From: a virus
Virus record (IMG/VR): IMGVR_UViG_3300010157_000198
Coordinates: 1-28,520 of that record
Reading direction: 5' to 3' (one strand)
DNA length: 28,520 nucleotides
This document shows, one piece after another, positions 14,501 through 21,874 of the stretch. Each line of letters begins with the position of its first letter. Position 1 is the stretch's first letter. The notes below the pieces were generated by a model. The model ran no database searches, had not been told where the DNA came from, and saw only the letters and a program-made list of their open reading frames with translations. The translations under genes and the position numbers were made by a program.

Positions 14501-14768
14501 CTTCTTGTTTGAACCAAACGATACAATTACACGTAAGAGTATTGCAACTCAAATTGAAAGCGCATGTAACGATTTATTAAGCAAGCGTGGTCTATATGAC
14601 TTCTTAGTAATCTGCGACACAAGTAATAACACACCAAGCACTATTGCTAATAATCAACTGTATGTTGACGTAGCAATTGAGCCAATGCGTGATGTTGAGT
14701 TTATCTACATTCCAATTGCGTTATACAATCCCGGAACTGTAAAACAGCTTGGTGCAAGTTCAACTTAA
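11526..14768 (+). CDS. 18: Tail sheath protein gp18, with large insertion
   Basis: The sheath forms the contractile outer layer of the tail. The N-terminus MALVSPGVSISINDQSQYVA with residues 20-110 (SVPLVILATA, LLTAYSALGLSNQLFAIRAD) and the C-terminal domain (residues 960-1075: RSGAETARNRVNVVRLENYL, RTIFATISNGFLFEPND, then MRDVEFIYIPIALYNPG) are clear sheath features. T4 gp18 has 659 residues; this one has 1080. The excess lies between about residues 125 and 740 and holds repeats: five G-T/D-x-W-type segments near 131, 351, 567, 630 and 718, and two beta modules near 249-320 and 449-525. These should face outward, as the variable domains of sheath proteins do. AAGGA precedes the ATG behind a perfect late promoter. 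Confidence 0.93.
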   Translation: MALVSPGVSISINDQSQYVASNVGSVPLVILATAQDKTYNNSAATGTSKANAGKLQAFTSQRDLITAMGTPTFQLSAAGTPLNGSELNEYGLLTAYSALGLSNQLFAIRADVNLNELVGTSNRPVGMVDDGTYWLDLANTDFGIYSSNGTTPASFTSVSPLLITDTSQVVNISDIPTPIAAIGAQGSYALVFVGVNNAPVTAVRLFYKATAVNSASLTNSWVQVGSTAWQTSTVTVQGNIPSPTVPTSASFKINNVTINTSAINATVGALATAINTAAVTGVTALAVPGQGLALFATSAAGTNLGTMTLSNDASGVFASCGITLSTYHAPIMSYGTFAQEPSAGWSAYPAGTIWWKTTATGSGFSPALKKYSMSKDSWQAIPAPMYDYPPSAIYGLDPIGGGANLVHGQVVSFFGATDSTANRLSFSEQQVGTQTVATGGTPTAFPGTGSFTIQATAPGTPNMSSAVTISPTSGASGFVTAILAANIPYVTAQSNTDGTVSVIHTKGGHIVLAQVTGTNLANAGFVTGSGSGFVVLDNGNIAVNNWNGITRSVVYSSTEPYAAPADGTLWYYSNPTDIDVMISDVGGWKGYKNVSADIRGYNLGNTDPAGVIVSGTQPTSQSDSSILEAGDLWLDTSDLVNFPALSRYNGTAWVAIDNTDHISNNGIIFADARWDGTAGSSVGNTTDVAAGVLPSTVTLLTSNHTDVDCPDYRLYPRGTILFNTRRSGYNIKKFVGNYFTQFSGTSGYVVKDAWVSVSGLKEDGTMYAGSAAQRNIVVAAMKSAVDSNTDVLDANYNFNLLVAPGYPELIPNLVTLNNNRTSTGFIIGDTPMTLAPNVTDITAWESNKNGNGLATASPYLGVYYPAGLTNDLAGNTVAVPASHAVLRTFLYNDQVAYQWFAPAGVNRGLVSNLSDIGYVDINSGAFVHNGVNQGLRDALYSINVNPITQLPGTGLVVWGQETRSGAETARNRVNVVRLENYLRTIFATISNGFLFEPNDTITRKSIATQIESACNDLLSKRGLYDFLVICDTSNNTPSTIANNQLYVDVAIEPMRDVEFIYIPIALYNPGTVKQLGASST

Positions 14769-14775
14769 GAATATA

Positions 14776-14783
14776 GATAAATA
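14776..14783 (+). promoter_or_regulatory. Late promoter octamer GATAAATA for the tail tube gene
   Basis: This lies 8 bases after the sheath stop and 18 bases before the tube ATG. The predicted transcript starts near 14789, just ahead of the strong AGGAG (14791-14795). It lets tube protein be made independently of sheath. Confidence 0.62.
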
Positions 14784-14801
14784 AGAGTATAGGAGAATAT
14801 T

Positions 14802-15416
14802 ATGGCCGTAGCAAGTTTAAGTAAGTTTACAGTTCCTTTAGCGAACAACCAGTCAGCAGACAATCAAGGTCTGTTAATGCCAAAATTATCGTATCGCTTC
14901 CGTGCGAACTTTATCAACTTTGGCGTTACAAACCAAACAAACGAATTGACTAAGCAGGTTGTTGATATCAAGCGTCCAAACGTAAACTTTACACCAATTA
15001 CACTTGATGTTTACAACAGTAAGGTATACTTACAAGGTAAACCAGAGTGGCAAGAAACAACAATCAACTTACGTGATGACAGCACCGGTGCAGTTAGTAA
15101 GTTAGTTGGGCAACAAGTTCAGAAACAGTATGACTTTATGGAACAAGCTAGTGCGGCAGCTGGTATTAACTACAAGTTCCAACTAACATACGAAATGTTA
15201 GATGGCGGCAATGGTACAGTTATGCCTAATGTTCTTGAAGCATGGGAATTAGACGGTTGCTTCCTAAGTCAAGTTGACTGGGGTTCAATGGACTACAAGA
15301 GTAACGATCCAGTGCAAATCGCTTTAACAATTCGCTTCGACAATGCTATTCAAACAGTTGGTGGCGGCGTTGGTACTAGCGTAGTTAGCATGACACCTGG
15401 TTCTAGTGTAAACTAA
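14802..15416 (+). CDS. 19: Tail tube protein gp19
   Basis: gp19 polymerises into the inner tube through which DNA passes. The 204 residues are longer than T4 gp19 (163) but like those of marine relatives. The core includes LMPKLSYRFRANFINFG (residues 25-41), VVDIKRPNVNFTPITLDVYN, PEWQETTINLRDDSTG and a C-terminal WELDGCFLSQVDWGSMDYKS with a final strand PVQIALTIRFDNAI. These are the conserved strands of the tube fold. AGGAG lies 6 bases before the ATG. It follows the sheath gene as in T4 and ends with a strong terminator. The next gene carries a diverged copy of the same fold. Confidence 0.9.
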   Translation: MAVASLSKFTVPLANNQSADNQGLLMPKLSYRFRANFINFGVTNQTNELTKQVVDIKRPNVNFTPITLDVYNSKVYLQGKPEWQETTINLRDDSTGAVSKLVGQQVQKQYDFMEQASAAAGINYKFQLTYEMLDGGNGTVMPNVLEAWELDGCFLSQVDWGSMDYKSNDPVQIALTIRFDNAIQTVGGGVGTSVVSMTPGSSVN

Positions 15417-15436
15417 TTAGTCGTTTTAAATAAACT

Positions 15437-15464
15437 AAACCCGGATTAAAACCCGGGTTTTTTT
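15437..15464 (+). terminator. Strong intrinsic terminator after the tail tube gene
   Basis: AAACCCGG (15437-15444) pairs perfectly with CCGGGTTT (15453-15460) across an 8-base loop, followed by a run of T to 15464. This is the clearest terminator in the window. It isolates the highly expressed sheath-tube pair from the tube-initiator gene, which has its own late octamer 5 bases further on. Confidence 0.88.
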
Positions 15465-15468
15465 ATGG

Positions 15469-15476
15469 CATAAATA
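15469..15476 (+). promoter_or_regulatory. Late promoter octamer CATAAATA
   Basis: This lies 5 bases after the terminator's T run, with TTAGT and then ATG at 15482. Initiation 6 bases after the octamer would fall on the start codon. Since the terminator blocks read-through, this is the likely source of the downstream mRNA. Confidence 0.6.
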
Positions 15477-15481
15477 TTAGT

Positions 15482-16921
15482 ATGAACCAACAACCGCAAG
15501 AAACTATTTTACGTAGCTATCAACATGGTAAGAAAATATTTGTTGATAGTAACTTCCGACTGAGTCCCAAGTATGGTTTTTTATTCTATGTTGAGTTTGA
15601 CTTCAATCCGCTAATTACTGAAATTAGCAATCAAGCCGCGCAAGAACTAGGCATGGTAGTTAAGTCAGTGTCGTTGCCAAAATTTTCAATTGATACCAAA
15701 GTACATAATGCGTATAATCGCAGAAATCTTGTACAGAACAAAATTAACTATGATCCAGTAAACATTAGTTTCCGTGATGACCAAGCAGATAACGTAAAAC
15801 AATTTTGGTATGACTACTATAGTTATTTCTATCGCGACCCAGACTATGCTGACGCAACATATTCGGCACAGCACAAATATCAAAGCCGTCCAAGTTTTGA
15901 CTGGGGATACAGTCCACGACCAGCAGTAGGATACAATAATGCAAATGGTACACAACCAGTACAGTATATACAAGCAATAAGAATTTATAGTTTATACCAA
16001 GGTAACTTTAGCGAATACCAATTAGTCAATCCAATGATTACTAGATTTGCTCATAGTGATCACGACATTAGCAACAGTGATTTTATGTCAATGGACATGA
16101 CAGTAAACTATGAAACCGTGAAATACTTAGAAGGAAAAGTTACAAACAATACAGTGGGTGGATTCATGGATTTGCATTACGATACTACACCAAGTCCATA
16201 CCCTAGTTACCCAGGCACTACACAAAATGCTCCGCAATCTAGCTCTAACACAAATCAAATAACAGATTTAGCCAACAATCAAACGGCTATCATGCCATTT
16301 ATTCGCAGTGACGTTGCGCTACAAGCGGCCAGCGGAAACCCGTCTAATGCAGTTGCACCATTATTTAATCAAGTAACTAACGGCATGGCAGGCGGCGGAA
16401 ATGGTGGCGGTTATAGTATACCAAGTCTTGGCAGCTTAACACAAGGTGTTACTGGTAGTGCGGTGCTAGGACAACAATTACAATCTGCTGGTATTGGCCT
16501 AGTAGGAAGTGCTACCAGTACATTAGCAAACGGTATTACCGGCGCAATAGCAAAAGGGCTTGGGCCCAATGGTTCAAGTATTGTGGGTATGGCCGCAAGT
16601 ATTATTGCTAATCCAAATCAAGCATTAAAGACTATTGAAAACATGGCTACCTCATTGGTACTTGGTATTGGTATGAATTATTTAAATACAAAAATTGCAG
16701 AAGGGGTAGGAATATTATCGGGGGGTATTGAAAAAGGTGTAGCTGGTGGTGTAACCTCGTTATCAACAGCATGGGGTGATTCGTCGACTACACTTGGCGG
16801 TATAAACCTTGGAGTAAGTAATTTTCTTAACAACAATCTTCCGATTAATCTCAATACTAGTTTTGTGCCAGCCTCTCGGTTAGCGTTCGACCCATTGACT
16901 CATACTGATTCGGACTTCTAA
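15482..16921 (+). CDS. Baseplate tail-tube initiator, gp54-like
   Basis: gp54 sits on the baseplate and starts tube growth; it shares the gp19 fold. In this 479-residue protein, residues 18-130 carry FVDSNFRLSPKYGFLFYVEF, VVKSVSLPKFSIDTKVHNAY, then VNISFRDDQADNVKQFWYDY. The last two parallel the gp19 segments next door. Residues 131-235 are strand-rich (RIYSLYQGNFSEYQLVNPMI). The rest is a Gly/Ser/Asn-rich region and a hydrophobic glycine-rich C-terminus (about residues 300-430), which T4 gp54 (320 residues) lacks. No Shine-Dalgarno is seen; the ATG follows a late octamer by 5 bases. gp48 is the alternative identity, since both initiators share the fold. Confidence 0.7.
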   Translation: MNQQPQETILRSYQHGKKIFVDSNFRLSPKYGFLFYVEFDFNPLITEISNQAAQELGMVVKSVSLPKFSIDTKVHNAYNRRNLVQNKINYDPVNISFRDDQADNVKQFWYDYYSYFYRDPDYADATYSAQHKYQSRPSFDWGYSPRPAVGYNNANGTQPVQYIQAIRIYSLYQGNFSEYQLVNPMITRFAHSDHDISNSDFMSMDMTVNYETVKYLEGKVTNNTVGGFMDLHYDTTPSPYPSYPGTTQNAPQSSSNTNQITDLANNQTAIMPFIRSDVALQAASGNPSNAVAPLFNQVTNGMAGGGNGGGYSIPSLGSLTQGVTGSAVLGQQLQSAGIGLVGSATSTLANGITGAIAKGLGPNGSSIVGMAASIIANPNQALKTIENMATSLVLGIGMNYLNTKIAEGVGILSGGIEKGVAGGVTSLSTAWGDSSTTLGGINLGVSNFLNNNLPINLNTSFVPASRLAFDPLTHTDSDF

Positions 16922-16923
16922 CT

Positions 16924-17325
16924 ATGTCATCTAATAGCCAGTCAACAACAGCAACGAACATAACGGCACCTGACCTTACTCCTGCGACCGCAAAAAACAA
17001 AGCACCAAAATATTTTAATAATTTTTATGCCACTCCGTTTAATGTAAGTGCAGGTACCAATGATGCTATTGTTGCATTCTTTGAAAAATATACTCAAAAT
17101 GCCACTGCTGGAAAAAACATGGCATCGGCAGTATTGTATACTGCAATGGCACAAAATATTGATCCAATGTCAGTACTAAGTGAATTTCAAAATTTACCTC
17201 GGGGCGAGTTAAATTCATACCTTGCGGCATTCCTAAATATTAGTCGAGCACCCACTAGTAGCCTTGGTATTAACAACGGCACCAAAACAACCAGCACATA
17301 TATATCTAGAAGTATTATTTTATAA
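16924..17325 (+). CDS. Conserved small phage structural or assembly protein
   Basis: This 133-residue protein starts 2 bases after the gp54-like stop and shares a TAATG with gp4 downstream, so translation is coupled. The first 40 residues are polar and disordered (Ser, Thr, Asn, Ala). Then comes a compact helical domain: AIVAFFEKYTQNATAGKNMA, SAVLYTAMAQNIDPMSVLSE, and LNSYLAAFLNISRAPTSSLG. I recall similar small proteins in marine T4-like tail gene clusters, with no known function. The short helical domain and its place between baseplate and head-completion genes suggest a virion assembly role, which is inference. Confidence 0.7.
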   Translation: MSSNSQSTTATNITAPDLTPATAKNKAPKYFNNFYATPFNVSAGTNDAIVAFFEKYTQNATAGKNMASAVLYTAMAQNIDPMSVLSEFQNLPRGELNSYLAAFLNISRAPTSSLGINNGTKTTSTYISRSIIL

Positions 17326-17759
17326 TGTCCAAATACGCACAAGGCAAATTTCAACTACAAAATCCAGCAAAGTATGTAGGCAACAAAACTCCAACTTATC
17401 GTAGTAGTTGGGAATTTGTGTTTATGCAATTTTGTGACAACAATCCCAACATTATAAATTGGGCAAGCGAAGCAGTTCGAATCAACTACAAAAATCCATT
17501 AACTGGTAAAAATACAATTTATGTCCCAGATTTTTTAATTACCTACGGTGATGCTACTGGCAAGCAACACGCCGAAGTAATTGAAATTAAACCCAAAAAG
17601 GAAACCACTTTGGAGGGTGCCAAGAACATTCGTGACCAGGCAAGTGCTATACTTAATATGGCAAAATGGGAAGCCGCCCGTGCCTGGTGCCGAGCTCACG
17701 GAGTTACCTTCCGGGTAGTTACGGAAGATATGATTTTCGCCCAGGGCCGCGGCAAATAA
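17325..17759 (+). CDS. 4: Head completion protein gp4 (gp50/gp65 type)
   Basis: T4 gp4 finishes the packaged head before tails attach. This 144-residue protein matches its length (150) and signature: MSKYAQGKFQLQNPAKYVGN at the start, TYRSSWEFVFMQFCDNNPNI at residues 24-43, then INWASEAVRINYKNPLTGK. It has the layout of a PD-(D/E)xK nuclease of TnsA type: E30 in the first helix, PD at 68-69, and E-I-K at 87-89. This suggests it trims or seals the DNA end, an idea known for the family and not tested here. Start ATG overlaps the preceding stop by one base. Its own stop lies inside the late octamer of the next gene. Confidence 0.88.
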   Translation: MSKYAQGKFQLQNPAKYVGNKTPTYRSSWEFVFMQFCDNNPNIINWASEAVRINYKNPLTGKNTIYVPDFLITYGDATGKQHAEVIEIKPKKETTLEGAKNIRDQASAILNMAKWEAARAWCRAHGVTFRVVTEDMIFAQGRGK

Positions 17760-17762
17760 ATA
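17755..17762 (+). promoter_or_regulatory. Late promoter octamer AATAAATA
   Basis: It overlaps the gp4 stop codon and is followed by TTGGT and ATG at 17768. The arrangement is nearly the same as at 15469 (octamer, TTAGT, ATG). Predicted initiation is on the A of the start codon. Confidence 0.55.
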
Positions 17763-17767
17763 TTGGT

Positions 17768-18265
17768 ATGACTAAAAAATTAGAATCACTATTTAACTTA
17801 CCCCCAGAAACCAACATAGATATTACAGTTGAAGAAAGCACAAGTTTTGTTGAGCAAAATCGCGAGCTAATACTTGATGTTGATAATGCTATTGATCGAA
17901 TAGATGCGGCCCTGCCCACAGTACACGATTTAGATACCGGCGATGCTGAATTAGATGTACTGGCTAAACTAGCACAAAGTAAAGCTGAAGATCTAATAGA
18001 TTTGGGTATGAATGTAGAACCACGTTTTTCAGGTGTTATACTACAAACAGCCGGTATTATGTTAGGGCATGCCATTACAGCTAAAACAGCTAAACTAGAT
18101 AAGAAGCTTAAAATGGTACAGTTACAGTTAGCTAAGGCTAAACTAGATCACCAAATTAAAAAAGACGCTGGCACACCAGAAGAACAGGCAGTAGAAGGCC
18201 ACGGTGTAGTACTAGATCGCAATGATTTACTAAAACAGATACTTGCAAACAAGCCCAGCAAATAA
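17768..18265 (+). CDS. Small terminase subunit, gp16-like
   Basis: gp16 recognises DNA and regulates gp17 during packaging. This 165-residue protein has the T4 length (164) and the same layout: an acidic N-terminus, a central helix pair (ELDVLAKLAQSKAEDLIDLG, then a short turn with NVEPRF), and a long C-terminal coiled helix (LDKKLKMVQLQLAKAKLDHQ) fit for a ring oligomer. It also lies within the tail-packaging gene run, as in T4, though gp17 is 3.6 kb further on rather than adjacent. The frame is open upstream to 17666, but the ATG at 17768 is chosen because it leaves gp4 intact and sits 5 bases after a late octamer. No Shine-Dalgarno is present. Confidence 0.65.
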   Translation: MTKKLESLFNLPPETNIDITVEESTSFVEQNRELILDVDNAIDRIDAALPTVHDLDTGDAELDVLAKLAQSKAEDLIDLGMNVEPRFSGVILQTAGIMLGHAITAKTAKLDKKLKMVQLQLAKAKLDHQIKKDAGTPEEQAVEGHGVVLDRNDLLKQILANKPSK

Positions 18266-18274
18266 GCCATCAGA

Positions 18275-18282
18275 GCTAAATA
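18275..18282 (+). promoter_or_regulatory. Late-type octamer GCTAAATA
   Basis: It retains the TAAATA core but differs from consensus in the first two bases. It lies 22 bases before the ATG at 18305 and would yield a short leader with AGGA near 18292-18295. It is a weaker call than the other octamers. Confidence 0.42.
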
Positions 18283-18304
18283 TACAATATACAGGATTAA
18301 TACA

Positions 18305-18892
18305 ATGTTAAAGCCATTCCAAACTTACATTTTTGAACTAAGCAAGCCAAGCGAGTTCCGCATTAAATTAGCCGGCATCAACCCAACTGGTGAAGTAATG
18401 GACAAAATTAAAAATGCGCTTGAAGCATACCAACTTGAAAGCGTAAGTGCTGTTAAAAGTTTACCAATCCAAGAACACCGTGACTTCCCACAATGGGGCG
18501 GCCCATGCGAAGCATACCAATTTGATGTTACATTAACATACCCAACTACAAACATTGTAGTACGTCAACTTATTAAAGAACGTGCTGGCATTAATGTTGA
18601 TTGGATTAATGTACGTAATTTAAATGAAGCAAACTATACCGACGAAGCCGAAGCAAATGGTAAAGACCATGAAGGCGCCTTACTAGACGAAACTGAATTA
18701 AAAGATGCGCCAGACGCACAAGCACTAGCTGGCCAAAGTCGTATTGGTAGTTTATTAAAAGAATTAGAATCTCGCAAGTTTGAGTTTGCCCAGGAAAGTA
18801 AAGAAGCTGGTAAGACAACAAACAATGCTCCAATGGGTGACAAAAGTCCAGTTGGAACAACGCAAAATAAAGTTTATAAAGTAAAAGGTTAA
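18305..18892 (+). CDS. Conserved hypothetical protein, possible head or scaffold factor
   Basis: I know no function for this 195-residue protein. Residues 1-105 form a compact domain: MLKPFQTYIFEL, DKIKNALEAYQLESVSAVKS, PIQEHRDFPQWGGPCEAYQF, DVTLTYPTTNIVVRQLIKER. The strand-helix-strand pattern suggests a ferredoxin-like fold. The remaining 90 residues are acidic then polar and look disordered, ending in Lys-rich NKVYKVKG. It is the first gene of a three-gene run with AAGG or TAATG spacing, between terminase subunits, in the region where T4 carries head assembly genes. A scaffold or core role is possible but not shown. Confidence 0.65.
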   Translation: MLKPFQTYIFELSKPSEFRIKLAGINPTGEVMDKIKNALEAYQLESVSAVKSLPIQEHRDFPQWGGPCEAYQFDVTLTYPTTNIVVRQLIKERAGINVDWINVRNLNEANYTDEAEANGKDHEGALLDETELKDAPDAQALAGQSRIGSLLKELESRKFEFAQESKEAGKTTNNAPMGDKSPVGTTQNKVYKVKG

Positions 18893-18896
18893 GACA

Positions 18897-20894
18897 ATGA
18901 GCAAGAACCACCCAAACGATAATATGTATTCCATTCTTGGAAAACTAGAGGCACTAAAGCCAACACCTGAAGAGAAGCGTTTTGCTCTTGTAAAAGAAAT
19001 TCGCGAAAGTGTTGAAGCTAAGGGCTCTGTACTACAGGGTGTTGATGCTGTTCAAGCTCGTCTAGCGAAACAATTTTCTGAAACAACTACTAACGAAGCT
19101 ATTCGTGTTGCTGGCAATACAAAAGGTCCAGTTGGTCATTACTCGCAAATGAAACATGTTGGTAAAGATGGTAGTCCCGAAGCACAATCACATCGTGATG
19201 CTACTGCTGGCATGGCCCGGTCGGCACGTGCCGCTGGTAGCAAATTACCTTTTAACAAAACAACAGAGCCAACGGGTAAACTTGCCCCGGGTGGTTACAA
19301 TGCAATGACCAAAGGTGTTACACCTATTAGAACTAGCACAGAAGAATGTGCTATGTGCGAATCTGGTAACTGCGAAGAACACGGAATGGTTGAGGGCGAA
19401 ACAACATACAAAAACGGTGTAACTACACATCGTAAAACAGATTTCCCAGGATATCCAGTTGATGACAATGATGATATCGAAGATACAAACAAAGGCAAGC
19501 GCGGCCGCCCACGCAAGCATGCCGTTAAAGTAGCTAAGACTGATGCCGAAGGCAATAAACTAGGACGCGGTCGTCCAGCTAAAGTTAAAGCACCAACATA
19601 CACTAAGATGTCCGATCCATTTGGACGTACAACAGGTGCTGTTCCTAAACCTAAAGTTAAAGGTCGTGTACATACATTAGACGAAGCAATGTCTATGGTA
19701 GAAACAAATTTAACTGAAGGCCGCCATATGGTCGACGAGTCAGGCGAAACACTAAAACATATTTTAAATCGTTTCAAACATGAAGTTAAATCATTCGAAG
19801 AGGGACACGATCTAGGCGATCTTTTGTTTGATGCATTGTTTGATTACTATTGTGACAATGGCGAAATGCCATACGGTACAGCTAAAGCACGTGATGGAGA
19901 CCCATACGAATGGATCTCAGACCGTTTACATCAAGAATTGGGTACAGACGAAGCAATTGATCCCGCTAACCCACGTGACTATGACATTCCGGCATATATG
20001 CGTAAGGCATCTGGACAAGCACCGTTAACACAACGTGATGTTATGCAAAAAGATAAAAAGCCAGAACATGATTTTTATCAACGTCGTACAGGTGAAACAC
20101 ATCCAGACGCATTAAAAACTGAACTAGATGAACTAGCTCAACTAGCTGGTTTAAAAACTGAAGGCAATGCGTTCAGCGGCAAATTAGCTAACACAGCCAA
20201 AGGCGATAGTTTTGAGCAAGATGGTGAAACATTTACCAACAACAGCAGTATTGCTGATAAAGAATTAGACGAAGAAGAAACAGACGAAGGCAACGCATTT
20301 GGTCAAGCAGTACGTAATGCCAAATCTGATGGTGTACAAGCCGGCGAAAAAGTCAAAGTTGACGGAAAAGAAATTCCTGTAAAAGAAAGCATGGAACTGC
20401 CAGGCAGCGAAGAAAGCAACTTTAATATCAGCACAAGTTTAAGTAGCGATGGTAACAAAAACGTTACTGTTAGTGCTACAGGTGAACATGCCGCTAGTTT
20501 ATTACAGATGTTACGTATAGCCGGTCTAGGCGATGGTGCTAAAGCACAAGAGCTACAAGCCGAACCAGAAATGGGCCAAGAAGAACCGGGCATTGAAGTT
20601 ATTGGTATTGAGCCAGAACAAGAAGTCGACGAATCTGGAATTGATGTTGACGATGCTGGCGCAAATCCTGTAAATGCACCCAATCCACAATATGCTAGCA
20701 TGAAAGGTTCTACTATGGGACCAGGCGAGGGAGATGCCGGAGAGAAAGCAATGAATCCAGATCGCCCTACCAAGAACAACGGCGACAATGCATTAGCAAC
20801 TCCTCCATCAAGAGCACAAAAAACTCTTATTGCAGTTTCTGCACTAGAATCAAAACTTGCCGCAGAATACGAAAGTATTAAGAAACTTAGCTAA
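18897..20894 (+). CDS. Large disordered, acidic virion-type protein with AT-hooks
   Basis: I do not recognise the whole 665-residue protein; parts recall marine phage proteins. Residues 1-70 (MYSILGKLEALKPTPEEKRF near the start) are a helical domain. C151, C154, C159 and H162 form a C-x2-C-x4-C-x2-H cluster that could bind zinc. KRGRPRK (201-207) and GRGRPAK (223-229) are AT-hook motifs that bind the minor groove of AT-rich DNA. Residues 265-355 are an ordered helical domain with HDLGDLLFDALFDYYCDNGE. LAQLAGL and MLRIAGL motifs follow, within a long acidic, low-complexity half. AAGG precedes the ATG and the stop is coupled to the next gene (TAATG). An internal head or scaffold protein with DNA contact is a reasonable guess. 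Confidence 0.62.
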   Translation: MSKNHPNDNMYSILGKLEALKPTPEEKRFALVKEIRESVEAKGSVLQGVDAVQARLAKQFSETTTNEAIRVAGNTKGPVGHYSQMKHVGKDGSPEAQSHRDATAGMARSARAAGSKLPFNKTTEPTGKLAPGGYNAMTKGVTPIRTSTEECAMCESGNCEEHGMVEGETTYKNGVTTHRKTDFPGYPVDDNDDIEDTNKGKRGRPRKHAVKVAKTDAEGNKLGRGRPAKVKAPTYTKMSDPFGRTTGAVPKPKVKGRVHTLDEAMSMVETNLTEGRHMVDESGETLKHILNRFKHEVKSFEEGHDLGDLLFDALFDYYCDNGEMPYGTAKARDGDPYEWISDRLHQELGTDEAIDPANPRDYDIPAYMRKASGQAPLTQRDVMQKDKKPEHDFYQRRTGETHPDALKTELDELAQLAGLKTEGNAFSGKLANTAKGDSFEQDGETFTNNSSIADKELDEEETDEGNAFGQAVRNAKSDGVQAGEKVKVDGKEIPVKESMELPGSEESNFNISTSLSSDGNKNVTVSATGEHAASLLQMLRIAGLGDGAKAQELQAEPEMGQEEPGIEVIGIEPEQEVDESGIDVDDAGANPVNAPNPQYASMKGSTMGPGEGDAGEKAMNPDRPTKNNGDNALATPPSRAQKTLIAVSALESKLAAEYESIKKLS

Positions 20895-21322
20895 TGAAAC
20901 AATATAGAATCACCAGTGAACACTTTGTACCACAAGGCGAAACTGGTGATGCCGATGCTTTCATTGACCCCACAGAATTAAACGAACTCAAACGCCTAGC
21001 GGGCTTACCATTTAGTATTGGCGAGTCAACTGGTAATATGAGCCAACCTGGTCCTGTAGGTGGCATGTTGGATCAAGTTCCGCAAGCTGGAGAAAATGGT
21101 ATTGTTAGTCCTGTGGGCACAACAGATCAGGCCAATGCTGGTAGCAATATCAGTTATACTGCACAAGAGCGCAATGCACTAGAAGCAGAATACTGTGCCA
21201 AACCCGGCGATGACCTATGGTTTATAATTAACTTTAGTCGACCATTCTTAAATGGTAGCCTGCGTGACAAGTGTGAAGACTATCTTCAAGCCCACCCAGA
21301 ATATCGGCCGCGCACTCGTTAA
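20894..21322 (+). CDS. Small hypothetical protein with LxxLAGL motif
   Basis: I do not recognise this 142-residue protein. Its start overlaps the stop of the AT-hook gene, so it is translationally coupled to it. Residues 29-40 read LNELKRLAGLPF, the same short motif found in the preceding protein and at the C-terminus of the 481-residue protein downstream. A Gly/Pro/Asn-rich linker follows. The last 50 residues (AQERNALEAEYCAKPGDDLW, FIINFSRPFLNGSLRDKCED) form a small domain with two cysteines. The gene ends tail to tail with the HNH gene, sharing TTAA. The shared motif and coupling suggest it works with its upstream partner. Confidence 0.6.
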   Translation: MKQYRITSEHFVPQGETGDADAFIDPTELNELKRLAGLPFSIGESTGNMSQPGPVGGMLDQVPQAGENGIVSPVGTTDQANAGSNISYTAQERNALEAEYCAKPGDDLWFIINFSRPFLNGSLRDKCEDYLQAHPEYRPRTR

Positions 21323-21849
21323 GCCGCGTCTAACTCGGGTCTTCCAAGGTACTGATACCAACTATCTTGTTTGACACTAAACGGCATTTTCTTCCACTGG
21401 TTAACAAGACTATAATAATCAGGCTTGTATGGTTTAATCAACGGTTTAATCAATTTACTACCCTTGGCATGATTACATGATTTACAACTGGTAACACAGT
21501 TTTCCCATTGGGTCTTGCCACCACCGCTACGTGGGATAACGTGATCAATGGTTAAATCTTCATAATCAAACACATCGTCGCAATATTGACATTTGAATAA
21601 ATCACGCATATATAAGTTATATCTGCTAAATTTAACAGATTTTTTATAATGGAAATAATCTTTGGTCACGCAGATACTAGGAACATTTATAGCTAAACGT
21701 TCGCTGTGTAGTATCCAGTCTGGATAGGTTTCGATAACATGAACCTTTCCCAAGTACATTAGCTTTATGGCATGCTGCCAGTTAATGACACTTAGGGGTA
21801 GTACGCTGATTGGTTCGTAGTTGCTGTTAAGTAGTAGTGTGTCTGACAT
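21319..21849 (-). CDS. HNH endonuclease
   Basis: This 176-residue protein should cut DNA with a single metal ion. Residues 1-80 are the N-terminal domain common to this bacterial and phage HNH group (LLLNSNYEPISVLPLSVINW, then DWILHSERLAINVPSI). The HNH part has C87-x2-C90, LTIDHVIPRSGGGKTQWENC with D102-H103 and N117, and C122-x2-C125-N126-H127, so both zinc pairs and all three catalytic residues are present. It stands alone on the minus strand just before gp17. This is typical of a free-standing homing-type nuclease, but HNH proteins next to terminase also help packaging in some phages. A weak GGGTAA lies before the ATG. It overlaps the convergent neighbour by 4 bases. Confidence 0.88.
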   Translation of the reverse strand: MSDTLLLNSNYEPISVLPLSVINWQHAIKLMYLGKVHVIETYPDWILHSERLAINVPSICVTKDYFHYKKSVKFSRYNLYMRDLFKCQYCDDVFDYEDLTIDHVIPRSGGGKTQWENCVTSCKSCNHAKGSKLIKPLIKPYKPDYYSLVNQWKKMPFSVKQDSWYQYLGRPELDAA

Positions 21850-21874
21850 TTGATTACCCGTTGGTGTATTCGAA

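Noticed and set aside
17666-17767. Upstream extension of the gp16-like reading frame
   Set aside because: The extra codons lie in another frame of gp4 and have no ribosome site. The ATG at 17768 has the late octamer at the standard distance and gives the usual gp16 length.
20303-20788. Minus-strand open frame of 161 codons inside the AT-hook gene
   Set aside because: Its Ser/Pro/Leu-rich composition is the reverse reading of acidic codons. No promoter or ribosome site is seen.
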